NCBI RefSeq assembly: GCF_003337485.1
Contig: NZ_QPJJ01000014.1
Location: 1-64,000, forward strand
From: Saliterribacillus persicus
GTDB lineage: Bacteria > Bacillota > Bacilli > Bacillales > Amphibacillaceae
DNA: 64,000 bases
Reading direction: 5' to 3'
The notes under the pieces are model-generated. The model was given only the letters and a program-made list of their open reading frames with translations, was not told the origin of the DNA and ran no database searches. Position numbers and translations under genes: made by a program. Below, piece by piece: positions 1 to 7,155 of the stretch. The number at the start of each line of letters is the position of its first letter. The first letter of the stretch is position 1.

Positions 1-2
1 AA

Positions 3-38
3 TCTAAAAAAGATGACTCCTGTACAATACAGGAATCA
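3..38 (-). terminator. Rho-independent terminator of the PPOX gene
   Basis: The arms TCCTGTA (18-24) and TACAGGA (28-34) pair around a CAA loop, and the stem extends to about 11 bp (14-38) with one mismatch. Read on the minus strand it is followed by CATCTTTTTT. It lies about 80 nt past the stop of the gene at 120-731 and is its likely transcription end. Confidence 0.7.
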
Positions 39-119
39 CCTTTCCAGTGTAGCATAGTCTTTTTTTAAAAAGTCCTTTACAAAGGGTACACTTTAATTGG
101 ATACAGGCTTTTTAATATT

Positions 120-731
120 TTAAAAATTATCATCTTTGTTTGATAGTTTCGCTTTAAAAAAATCTCCACCTTTAAATTTATTGTTGTCTGTGCCCCATCG
201 TATTTCTTTGTCTTCTTTTTTGAGCTTAGGAATATGTTTGGAGCAATGGATATAAGCTTCCTCAACGCGAATTGCTACCCATTGCAATGCTCTATCTCCT
301 TCTACTTCATTTAACTCTTTTATTTTTTCTGCTGACAAAGCTAGAGAAGAAAGCTGATCCCTTTCCAAAATAGAGGCTTCTCCATTTACATGTAAGCCGA
401 TAGAATGATCAAAGAAGTCAATAAACATTAATCCGATATGAGGATTTTCACTAATATTTCCTAAACTCGCCATCACACCATTTCCTTGGTATTCCGGATA
501 TAGTAGCGTTTTATTATCGACCACTCTTACAAAACCTGCAGTCCCTGCTCGGAATGAAGCATCACAGTTTCCTGATCGATCAGAAGTAGAGATAAATACC
601 ATCTCTTGTTCTGCAATAAAGGAACTCATATGTTGATTTAGATAAGAAAGAAATTGATTATCGTAAAAGGCTGTTGCTTTTTTCTCTGTACCGTACTTCT
701 TTTGTAAGAGTCGTTCTCCATTAGACATCAT
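120..731 (-). CDS. Pyridoxamine 5'-phosphate oxidase-fold protein
   Basis: A 203-residue protein that looks like a split-barrel flavin-binding protein of the pyridoxamine-phosphate-oxidase (PPOX) superfamily. The core runs from about residue 30 to 170: an early strand segment reading MVFISTSDRSGNCDASFRAG, then a YPEYQGNGVMASLGNI stretch and a NPHIGLMFIDFF strand, which is the usual order for the putative PPOX/general stress type. The ATG at 731 follows AGAGGGCGGATC on the minus strand, a reasonable ribosome binding site. No signal peptide, so cytoplasmic. It is probably a single-gene transcript ending at the terminator at 3-38. Substrate and cofactor (FMN, F420 or heme) cannot be told from sequence. 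Confidence 0.75.
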   Translation of the reverse strand: MMSNGERLLQKKYGTEKKATAFYDNQFLSYLNQHMSSFIAEQEMVFISTSDRSGNCDASFRAGTAGFVRVVDNKTLLYPEYQGNGVMASLGNISENPHIGLMFIDFFDHSIGLHVNGEASILERDQLSSLALSAEKIKELNEVEGDRALQWVAIRVEEAYIHCSKHIPKLKKEDKEIRWGTDNNKFKGGDFFKAKLSNKDDNF

Positions 732-1053
732 TGATCCGCCCTCTTTAAAATCTATGTGTAAAAATTGCTTTTCTTTTGATCATAAATGAAAAATGACAGA
801 TTATCTAACTATTTGTCAGATAATCTGTCATGCTTTTGGGGGCTTAATTGAAAACCGTGATAACGACTGACATTCTTAAAGCCATTCAATAACTTGAACA
901 AGTATAAAAACATTTATGGAGAAAGTATTTAATTAATGCACTAACACCATCGATCTGAGCAGAAAAATTTCATCAAATAAACTATAAGCTTTAGAACAAG
1001 AGCAGGTAACCCTCGATGCAATAACTACTCATCTAATTTCTCTGGTGAAGATT
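732..1053. other. Intergenic stretch holding one long hairpin
   Basis: About 320 bases with no convincing gene. The only strong structure is the perfect 14-bp inverted repeat at 793-831, listed separately. The rest is AT-rich with no reading frame that has a ribosome binding site. Confidence 0.5.
793..831. repeat. Perfect 14-bp inverted repeat
   Basis: ATGACAGATTATCT (793-806) and AGATAATCTGTCAT (818-831) are exact reverse complements with an 11-base loop. Read on the minus strand it is followed by TTTTTCATTT, like an intrinsic terminator, but it sits about 60 bp upstream of the PPOX start and well past the tetR terminator. It could instead be an operator for the PPOX gene or end an unseen transcript. 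Confidence 0.6.
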
Positions 1054-1088
1054 AAAAAAACAACCACTCCACAAGGGATGGCTGTTTT
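1054..1088 (-). terminator. Terminator of the TetR gene
   Basis: On the minus strand AAAACAGCCATCC pairs with GGAGTGGTTGTTTT with two small mismatches and is followed by a run of T. It begins just past the TetR stop codon at 1102. Confidence 0.75.
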
Positions 1089-1101
1089 GTGTTCAAGACT
1101 A

Positions 1102-1719
1102 TCAAGTATATTTCCTCAGGTAGGTACGAATTAAATTTGTTACAGTTGTATCGTATAAACATTTTGCTGTTTCTATGCTTTGGATGTGGCCACCAAGGTA
1201 GAGATGAATCACTCCATGTAAGGATGCCCATATAACACGAACCACTTGCAGTGGATCATCTTCCATGATCAGTCCTTCTTCAATAGCTTCAGTAATAATC
1301 TCGATAAACTGTTGTAACGCAGTATTTGTAGCATGTATACTTTCGTCCCCGGGTTTAAAATCATGAAAAGCTCCACCGAACATCAACTGATAGTAACCTC
1401 TATTGTTACGACTGAAATCCCAATAGGTTTCACATAAATCTCGAAGGTAGTTTTCCATGTTTTCCTGTTTGCTTACTGATTTGAAGGATGTTGCCAATAC
1501 ATTACAGCCTTCTATATATAATAGTTTAATCAATCCATCCTTATTGTTGAATAAATTATAGATGATTTTGGTCGAACATTCCATTTTGTCCGCGACTCTA
1601 CGTATCGTAACTGCCTCAGGTCCTTCTTCCTGTAAGATCATTGCAGCAGCTTCCACAATGGATTGTTTTAAATTATCAGCATGCTGTTGTTTTGATTCTG
1701 CATAGGTTTTAATCTTCAT
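1102..1719 (-). CDS. TetR/AcrR family transcriptional repressor
   Basis: A 205-residue regulator. The N-terminal helix-turn-helix covers about residues 15-60 (IVEAAAMILQEEGPEAVTIRRVADKM, then IIYNLFNNKDGLIKLLY); the rest is a helical ligand domain with a C-terminal part resembling the TetR_C_33/WHG type. The start is the ATG at 1719, preceded by GGGAGAGA; the longer frame reaching 1806 would run through the gene's own promoter and operator, so it is rejected. It is divergent from the dehydrogenase at 1901, and near-identical operators lie in front of both genes, so it very likely represses itself and that dehydrogenase. The inducer is unknown. Confidence 0.9.
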   Translation of the reverse strand: MKIKTYAESKQQHADNLKQSIVEAAAMILQEEGPEAVTIRRVADKMECSTKIIYNLFNNKDGLIKLLYIEGCNVLATSFKSVSKQENMENYLRDLCETYWDFSRNNRGYYQLMFGGAFHDFKPGDESIHATNTALQQFIEIITEAIEEGLIMEDDPLQVVRVIWASLHGVIHLYLGGHIQSIETAKCLYDTTVTNLIRTYLRKYT

Positions 1720-1753
1720 CAGATGTCTCTCCCTCAAATCATTCGGATTAAAT

Positions 1754-1768
1754 AGATACGCTGTTTCT
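1754..1768. promoter_or_regulatory. TetR operator, copy 1
   Basis: AGATACGCTGTTTCT is an imperfect dyad (one mismatched pair) sitting directly downstream of the tetR -10 box, where a repressor would block transcription start. It matches copy 2 at 1853-1867 in 13 of 15 bases, and the flanking bases also agree. Confidence 0.75.
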
Positions 1769-1776
1769 GCCCCTGT

Positions 1777-1806
1777 ACTATACTCCATAAAATAATAACT
1801 AGTCAA
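1777..1806 (-). promoter_or_regulatory. SigmaA promoter of the TetR gene
   Basis: On the minus strand TTGACT (1806-1801) is separated by 18 bases from TATAGT (1782-1777). The predicted start near 1770 falls at the edge of operator copy 1. Confidence 0.7.
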
Positions 1807-1813
1807 ATTAAGC

Positions 1814-1842
1814 TAGACAATAATCTCCTTTACGGTTACAAT
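1814..1842 (+). promoter_or_regulatory. SigmaA promoter of the dehydrogenase gene
   Basis: TAGACA (1814-1819), a 17-base spacer and TACAAT (1837-1842). The expected start near 1849 is just ahead of operator copy 2. Confidence 0.7.
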
Positions 1843-1852
1843 GATTCTAAAT

Positions 1853-1867
1853 AGAAACGATGTTTCT
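1853..1867. promoter_or_regulatory. TetR operator, copy 2
   Basis: AGAAACGATGTTTCT is a perfect 6+6 inverted repeat with a 3-base centre. It lies just downstream of the dehydrogenase promoter, mirroring the place of copy 1 in the tetR promoter; the two centres are 99 bp apart. Confidence 0.8.
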
Positions 1868-1900
1868 GTTAAGGATTAAATAACTGAAAGGGTTGATGGT

Positions 1901-2689
1901 ATGAAAGAATTAAATGGACAATGGGCTCTAATTACAGGTGCTTCATCAGGCATAGGTGAAGTATTTGCTCGCGAATTGGCAGCTAAAGGAAGTAACTTGA
2001 TCTTAACAGCTAGATCAGAAACCAAGCTTACTGCAATCGCAAGTGAACTTAAGAAAAAATATGGGATCCAAACGGAGGTTATTGTCTCTGATCTCTCCCA
2101 TTCTGGTGCTTCTTCAGCACTTTATAGAGAATGTCAAGATCGTGGGCACAGTGTTGCTCTATTAGTGAATAATGCTGGGTTTGCTACACATGGCTTTTTT
2201 GAAGACCAGCCCTTAGATAGAAACCATGATCAAATTATGCTTAACGTAATGGCTCTCGTAGAACTTACACATTTATTTTTACCGGAAATGTTGAAAAAGC
2301 GAAAAGGCGCAGTCATTAATGTTGCATCTACAGCGGCATTTCAACCAAGTCCTTATATGGCAGTATACGGTGCAACCAAAGCCTTTGTGCTTTCGTTTAC
2401 ACAAGCGTTATGGAAAGAAAATCGTAATCGTGGTGTTCAATTCCTTACTTTGTGCCCCGGTTCAACAGAGACAGGATTCTTTGATGCTGTAGGTACGAAT
2501 GATGCAGTTGTCGGAAAAAAAGCTAGTCCCAAACATGTTGTAGATGTTGCACTAAAGTCGCTTGGAACAAGTCGGTCTTATGTGGTTTCAGGGCGTATGA
2601 ATTATCTGGCCTCACAAGTTAATCGCTTTGTTCCAAAAAAAGTAATGCTAAAAGCAGTCAGCGATATAATACGTCCAACACATAAATAA
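1901..2689 (+). CDS. Short-chain dehydrogenase/reductase (SDR), DltE-like
   Basis: A 262-residue classical SDR. Residues about 11-19 hold the nucleotide-binding TGASSGIG motif, LVNNAG follows near residue 90, and the catalytic Ser and YGATK (Tyr-x-x-x-Lys) are near residues 143-161. Length and the DltE/YqjQ-like pattern fit cytoplasmic NADP-dependent reductases of unknown substrate. The ATG at 1901 follows AAAGGG. The gene is divergent from the TetR repressor and carries its operator at the start of the transcript, so it should be induced by whatever ligand that repressor binds. Physiological role unknown; detoxification of a lipophilic carbonyl compound is a guess from the TetR pairing. Confidence 0.9.
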   Translation: MKELNGQWALITGASSGIGEVFARELAAKGSNLILTARSETKLTAIASELKKKYGIQTEVIVSDLSHSGASSALYRECQDRGHSVALLVNNAGFATHGFFEDQPLDRNHDQIMLNVMALVELTHLFLPEMLKKRKGAVINVASTAAFQPSPYMAVYGATKAFVLSFTQALWKENRNRGVQFLTLCPGSTETGFFDAVGTNDAVVGKKASPKHVVDVALKSLGTSRSYVVSGRMNYLASQVNRFVPKKVMLKAVSDIIRPTHK

Positions 2690-3196
2690 ATCGATCAATA
2701 CAGTTTTCACTCTGAGGTGCATGAGAAGTAATTATATTAAAAATTGTGGATAACTACTGGTAAAAAAATGATTTTATCTACAAAAAAAGTGATTGAGCTT
2801 TTGTAATTCTTGCAAAGGTCGCTATAAGATTCACAGATTTAATACCGTTTTTCTAACATAAGATATACATACAGTGACTATTAAATTGGTTTTCAAATTA
2901 GTAGTCTCTTTTTTTGTGAAAATTTACTTGGTGTAATAATTATCTTTAAATGTGGATTGCATTTGAAATTGTTAGGTTAAAAGCGAGTGTGTATGGTTAC
3001 ATATTTTTCTACACGGTTGCATGGTAATTCATGTGTAGAAATATTATGTGAGTATCACAAAAATTCTTTTCTCAAGGATATATGGATAATTATGTTAAAA
3101 TGTGTATATGGATATTTTGAGGAAATGAGACTAAATTTTCGAAGCAGTTCTAAACAACATGAAATAATGTTGATGTGATGAGTAGGGGTGTATTAA
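2690..3196. other. Intergenic region without a supported gene
   Basis: About 500 bases. It holds a terminator at 2876-2916; beyond that nothing with a ribosome binding site and a plausible protein was found. A 63-codon open frame at 2987-3178 has no good start signal and low-complexity composition and is not called. Confidence 0.5.
2876..2916 (+). terminator. Intrinsic terminator downstream of the SDR gene
   Basis: GACTATTAAATTG (2876-2888) pairs with CAAATTAGTAGTC (2894-2906) with one wobble and one mismatch, followed by TCTTTTTTTG. It is about 190 bp past the SDR stop, so it ends either a long 3' untranslated region or a separate short transcript. Confidence 0.65.
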
Positions 3197-3469
3197 ATGA
3201 TGCTTTTAGTACCTTTTCTGACAGCTCTTATACCAGGGATTATTATTTTGACGCTTACTTATTGGTTTAGCAAAAAAGGTTTTTCATTATTTGTAAGAAT
3301 GCTGCCTGGAATGATATCGCTTATAGTCGCTGTCATTTTCTTTTATATTGGTTTCGTTAACATTAGAGGATTCGAAGGTGGTAGTTACGGGTTTCTTGGC
3401 TTCTTTATAATCATCTTTTCTATTATATCTTTTGTAGTAGGGCAAAGTGATAGAAATGTAGTACGGTAA
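3197..3469 (+). CDS. Small membrane protein, three helices (YesK-like?)
   Basis: A 90-residue hydrophobic protein with three predicted membrane segments at about residues 4-24, 33-53 and 63-83, a basic loop (SKKGF) after the first, and a short charged tail (QSDRNVVR). GGGGTG lies 8 bases before the ATG. Size and layout resemble the YesK-like family of Bacillus, but this is only an impression. No function can be given. It is followed after about 160 bp by another small membrane protein, perhaps in the same transcript. Confidence 0.6.
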   Translation: MMLLVPFLTALIPGIIILTLTYWFSKKGFSLFVRMLPGMISLIVAVIFFYIGFVNIRGFEGGSYGFLGFFIIIFSIISFVVGQSDRNVVR

Positions 3470-3626
3470 GAGATTTGTGTAATAGATGCTGTTTTATAAT
3501 GAATGATTGCTAATTTATCAATAAGAATTAAATAAAACTCTGAAGGGGAAATGTTCATAGGGAGTTTAATTATCGTTGTTCCATATACAACTAGTCAGTC
3601 ATTTTTGAAATAGGGGTGAGGAAAAG

Positions 3627-3956
3627 TTGGAAATGTTAAGCAGAATTCAAGAAAGATATAGAAAAAGTAATAAGGTCTTTTTAGCATTGAGATTTATTCT
3701 AACTGTATTTGTAATATATTTTGCTGTTCGGGTTTTAGTGATATCTATCTCAGGTCTAACAAATTCTATATATTCAACTAATTATCCGGGTTATTTGACT
3801 TTTGGGATGATCTTTTCTTTAGCATTATCTTATGTTGTGCAGCTTATAGAAATGTTGGTGAGCAACAAGAAAGAACATTTCACATTATTACTTATAACTA
3901 CAATCATCATGCTAGGCGTATCCGCTTGTCTGTTGTGGTTTGCCGTTAATTCTTAA
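3627..3956 (+). CDS. Small membrane protein of unknown function
   Basis: A 109-residue protein starting at TTG (3627) after AGGGGTGAGG; an ATG two codons later is the alternative. A basic N-terminal helix (about residues 1-17) is followed by three membrane segments near residues 19-42, 56-76 and 86-106. No family was recognised. Same strand as the 90-residue membrane protein upstream. Confidence 0.6.
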   Translation: MEMLSRIQERYRKSNKVFLALRFILTVFVIYFAVRVLVISISGLTNSIYSTNYPGYLTFGMIFSLALSYVVQLIEMLVSNKKEHFTLLLITTIIMLGVSACLLWFAVNS

Positions 3957-4133
3957 GCTAGGAATATAACCTGATCTGAAATGAATTAGAAGATTCATGG
4001 AATAATCAATCACCTTTTAACTATATGAAAGTTAAATTTCGTATCATCTTAACAAGCTTAATCTATTACCAGTGATTACATTTAACAAGACCTAATCAGT
4101 CTTAACCAATTAAGTCTCGTATTTATTAAAATA

Positions 4134-5120
4134 TTATCTATTAGCTTTCCCACATGTCTCGCGCTCGACTAAAGTAGGAGCAAGCTTTTTAACGGTAGCT
4201 TCTTTTTCAGGTGCTTCAATTCTATGGAGTACAGATTCTACAATTTCCTGTGCTAAAACATCTACCGGAACGCCAATACAAGTCATTGGAATTTCCATGT
4301 TTGCCATCTGTGGGATATTATCATAGCTGATTAGAGAAATATCTTTAGGTACCTCAACGTTTTGTTCTTGAAGTGCTCGTAAAATACCACCGCTTATATC
4401 ATAACTACCTCCAATAATGGCGGTAGGTCGTTCCTGTTCTTCTAACAAGGTTTTCACCGCACTGTACCCGTCAAACCAATCTAATCCCTCTGTTTCTACT
4501 TCTTTTATAAATGGTTCAAGACTATGCTCTTTCATCGCTTTTTTATAACCTTGATACTTTTCAAGCTGCAATTGATCCTTGGTTTGAAGCAATCCAGCGT
4601 ATGCAATATGTTTGTGACCCAGCTTCACCAAGTGTTCAACAGCTTTCATCATCGAGGCTTCATGGTTAGCATCAATCACCGGATGATTGGCATGCTTTTT
4701 TCCTGAAACACCATAGGATACAAATGGCATTGTAATTTCCTCATTAACTTTAGAATGATCATCCTCAAAAATAATCATGCCGTCAACTTGAAACTTTCTG
4801 AAGGTTTCCATAGCAGTATCCATTGGGTCAATGGAAAGAATCATGGAATAGCGTGTATCTTTAAACGCTTGCGTAATATTGGTTACAAGAGTTGCGAGAA
4901 CAATTCGTTCAATGGTTGGCCAAATTAAACCAACCACCTCTGTTTTTTTACGAACTAATTGTTTTGCAGCTAAATTAGGCTCATAGCCCATTTCTTTTGC
5001 GACTTCTAATATTTTTCGCTTCGTAACTTCCTTTACAAGCGGACTATCATTTAATGCTTTGGAAACTGTAGAATAGCTCACACCGGTCACCGAAGCAATA
5101 TCTTTAATTGTAACTGTCAT
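4134..5120 (-). CDS. LacI family repressor, probable hexuronate regulator
   Basis: A 328-residue LacI/GalR regulator. Residues about 2-48 form the DNA-binding helix-turn-helix (TIKDIASVTGVSYSTVSKAL) and hinge helix (NLAAKQLVRKKTEVVGLIWP), followed by a periplasmic-binding-protein-like effector domain that includes the segment GHKHIAYAGLL. The ATG at 5120 is preceded by GGGTGAT; a GTG at 5129 lacks a binding site. It is divergent from uxaE, and the perfect palindrome at 5359-5376 in the shared intergenic region has the central CpG typical of LacI operators. It is inferred to repress uxaE and perhaps uxaC, with a hexuronate or its catabolite as inducer. Confidence 0.85.
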   Translation of the reverse strand: MTVTIKDIASVTGVSYSTVSKALNDSPLVKEVTKRKILEVAKEMGYEPNLAAKQLVRKKTEVVGLIWPTIERIVLATLVTNITQAFKDTRYSMILSIDPMDTAMETFRKFQVDGMIIFEDDHSKVNEEITMPFVSYGVSGKKHANHPVIDANHEASMMKAVEHLVKLGHKHIAYAGLLQTKDQLQLEKYQGYKKAMKEHSLEPFIKEVETEGLDWFDGYSAVKTLLEEQERPTAIIGGSYDISGGILRALQEQNVEVPKDISLISYDNIPQMANMEIPMTCIGVPVDVLAQEIVESVLHRIEAPEKEATVKKLAPTLVERETCGKANR

Positions 5121-5326
5121 CGTTATCACCCATAATTATATATTTTTAAACTGTAGCCCCTAATTTCTTTATCATATAAGAAATTCACACGATCTAACAG
5201 AAAAAAGTAAAGTTTTTATTCCAAGATAAAAAATATTTTAACGTACTATGATATAAGTAAAACTAATACTTTCACCATAAAGACTTGGTGATAAGGCAAG
5301 TTTTTCTAAAATTCACTGGAAAATAG

Positions 5327-5355
5327 TTGAGATCGTATTAAAAATAGTATATCAT
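5327..5355 (+). promoter_or_regulatory. SigmaA promoter of uxaE
   Basis: TTGAGA (5327-5332), 17 bases, then TATCAT (5350-5355). The expected start near 5362 lies inside the palindrome at 5359-5376. Confidence 0.65.
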
Positions 5356-5358
5356 AAA

Positions 5359-5376
5359 AATAACAACGTTGTTATT
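5359..5376. promoter_or_regulatory. Perfect 18-bp palindrome, LacI-type operator
   Basis: AATAACAACGTTGTTATT is its own reverse complement, centred on CG as in LacI-family operators. It overlaps the predicted uxaE transcription start. A weaker half match (CGTTGTCA, 5404-5411) lies 37 bp downstream. Confidence 0.8.
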
Positions 5377-5498
5377 AATGCGTGAAATTTATTTTTAATA
5401 AATCGTTGTCACATATGTAGAAATAGGAACAGTTTAAGTCTTTTCTGGTTGAAACCGCTATCATAAGGCGGATAATTTATAAAGGAGTGAGTGATCAC

Positions 5499-6989
5499 GT
5501 GAGTAAATTTCAAAATGTAGTAGAAGCATTACAACAAGGAACAGCACCACAGTCAACAAGCGAAGTGCAGGTATATGAAGCTTCCTTTGAACAAAAGGAT
5601 GGAACGAATATTGTTATGGTGAAAGAGGGAACGGTTAAATATTTAGTAGCGGCAGGAAATGGTGCTCTATTAGGTGCACTTCAAGGTGAGCAAAACGGTG
5701 AGGCAAAAGTTTGTCCCTTAACTCACGAGAATCGTCTTGTGCTCAATGAATATTTTGACTATACAGCGCCAAAAGCCTTTGGTACCGAAATTACAACAAT
5801 GGGACTTGGTGACCGTTTAGGTGTCGCTTCTCCAGGACATATTGAAACAGTTAAAAAGCATCGTGTAAAACCAATTCTAGCACAGCAGAGTATCCGTGAA
5901 TTAACACTATTAAATCGTACGATGAAAGATATTTTAGATGCGGCAGCATTTGCAGTATTCCAAGAGGGATATAAGGATGGATATGGGGCAGACGCCGACC
6001 ATATTAAGCTGGAAGAAGATATCGCGCATGCATTAAAACTAGGATTCTCTTTCCTTACGTTAGATTGCTCCGAGCAGATTCGTAACGATGTAGAAGGTAT
6101 GGATGATGATCAACGTCAAAAAGAATATGCGGATTTTCCAGTAGACCAAAAAGAACATTACAATCAACATTACTTAAACAAAACATTTGATGTGAACGGA
6201 ATCGAAGTAGGCTATGATGATGCAAGTTTAGCTAAAAATGTATTGGTTTATGGCGAAGCGATTGATTTTATGGAGCATGTATTTAAAACATATATTGAGA
6301 CTTCAGATAAAGCAATCGATTTTGAAATTTCGATTGACGAAACAGAAACCATTACAAAGCCAGAAGAACATTTCTTTGTAGCAGAAGAGTTAAGAAGACG
6401 TGGTGTAACCGTGCAAAGTCTAGCACCAAGATTTTGTGGTGAATTCCAAAAAGGAATCGATTATATTGGGGATATTAATCAATTTGAAAAGGAACTTAAG
6501 GAGCACGCTGAAATTGCAAAATACTTTAGCTATAAGCTAAGCATTCACTCTGGTAGTGATAAATTCAGTGTATTCCCTATCATTGGTAAATACACAGATG
6601 GACTCCTTCATATTAAAACAGCAGGAACAAACTGGTTAGAGGCTGTTCGTGTAATCGCACAAGTAAATCCAGAGCTTTATCGCCGCATGCATGTGTATGC
6701 TGAGGATCATTTTGAGGAAACGTTGAAGTATTACCATGTAACACCAGACCTTGACAGTGTAGCAAAGCTTGAGGATACAAGTGATGCAGATCTTCCGAAG
6801 TACATGGACCATGATGCATCCCGTCAATTATTCCACGTTACTTATGGAATCTTATTAACTGCTAAGGACGAAGCAGGAGCAGACCTGTTCCGTAATGAAT
6901 TTTTTGAAACATTGCTAACTAATGAAGATGCTTATCGTCAGTCACTTGTTAAGCATATCGGTCGTCATTTAGAGTTATTGGGACTTTAA
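5499..6989 (+). CDS. uxaE: Tagaturonate epimerase
   Basis: A 496-residue protein recalled as matching the UxaE family (Thermotoga TM0440 type), which converts D-tagaturonate to D-fructuronate and so joins galacturonate to the glucuronate branch. Family-like blocks seen are GADADHIK, DFEISIDETET, LHSGSDKFSVFP, HIKTAGTNWLEAVRV, DHFEETLKYYH and HVTYGILL. Full length and soluble. The start is taken as GTG 5499, 11 bases after AAAGGAG; the frame opens at GTG 5487 but that codon lies within the binding site. It is followed by uxaC and a hairpin at 6999-7028. Regulation is probably by the divergent LacI-type repressor. Confidence 0.88.
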   Translation: MSKFQNVVEALQQGTAPQSTSEVQVYEASFEQKDGTNIVMVKEGTVKYLVAAGNGALLGALQGEQNGEAKVCPLTHENRLVLNEYFDYTAPKAFGTEITTMGLGDRLGVASPGHIETVKKHRVKPILAQQSIRELTLLNRTMKDILDAAAFAVFQEGYKDGYGADADHIKLEEDIAHALKLGFSFLTLDCSEQIRNDVEGMDDDQRQKEYADFPVDQKEHYNQHYLNKTFDVNGIEVGYDDASLAKNVLVYGEAIDFMEHVFKTYIETSDKAIDFEISIDETETITKPEEHFFVAEELRRRGVTVQSLAPRFCGEFQKGIDYIGDINQFEKELKEHAEIAKYFSYKLSIHSGSDKFSVFPIIGKYTDGLLHIKTAGTNWLEAVRVIAQVNPELYRRMHVYAEDHFEETLKYYHVTPDLDSVAKLEDTSDADLPKYMDHDASRQLFHVTYGILLTAKDEAGADLFRNEFFETLLTNEDAYRQSLVKHIGRHLELLGL

Positions 6990-6998
6990 AAAGAAAAT

Positions 6999-7037
6999 GG
7001 CTTAGCCTGCTAGTTGTGGGACTAAGCCTACTTTTCT
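6999..7037 (+). terminator. Hairpin after uxaE (partial terminator)
   Basis: GGCTTAG (6999-7005) pairs with CTAAGCC (7022-7028), followed by TACTTTTCT. The U-run is short, so readthrough into uxaC is plausible. Confidence 0.5.
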
Positions 7038-7155
7038 ATAAGCAATTTTTAAACAGTTCCGCAATGAGCGAAGTGAAAAATAGCTTTATAGACTAAAAGA
7101 TTCAATAGTCAGAAGGAAATAAACAATTGATAAAATGAAGGAAAGTAGGGATAGT

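Noticed and set aside
1720-1806. 29-residue N-terminal extension of the TetR protein
   Set aside because: It would be read through the gene's own promoter and operator; a good ribosome binding site exists at 1719.
2987-3178. 63-codon open frame in the SDR downstream region
   Set aside because: No ribosome binding site, unusual Cys/Asn-rich composition and no family resemblance.
5487-5498. GTG start for uxaE at 5487
   Set aside because: The codon lies inside the ribosome binding site AAAGGAG; GTG 5499 has correct spacing.
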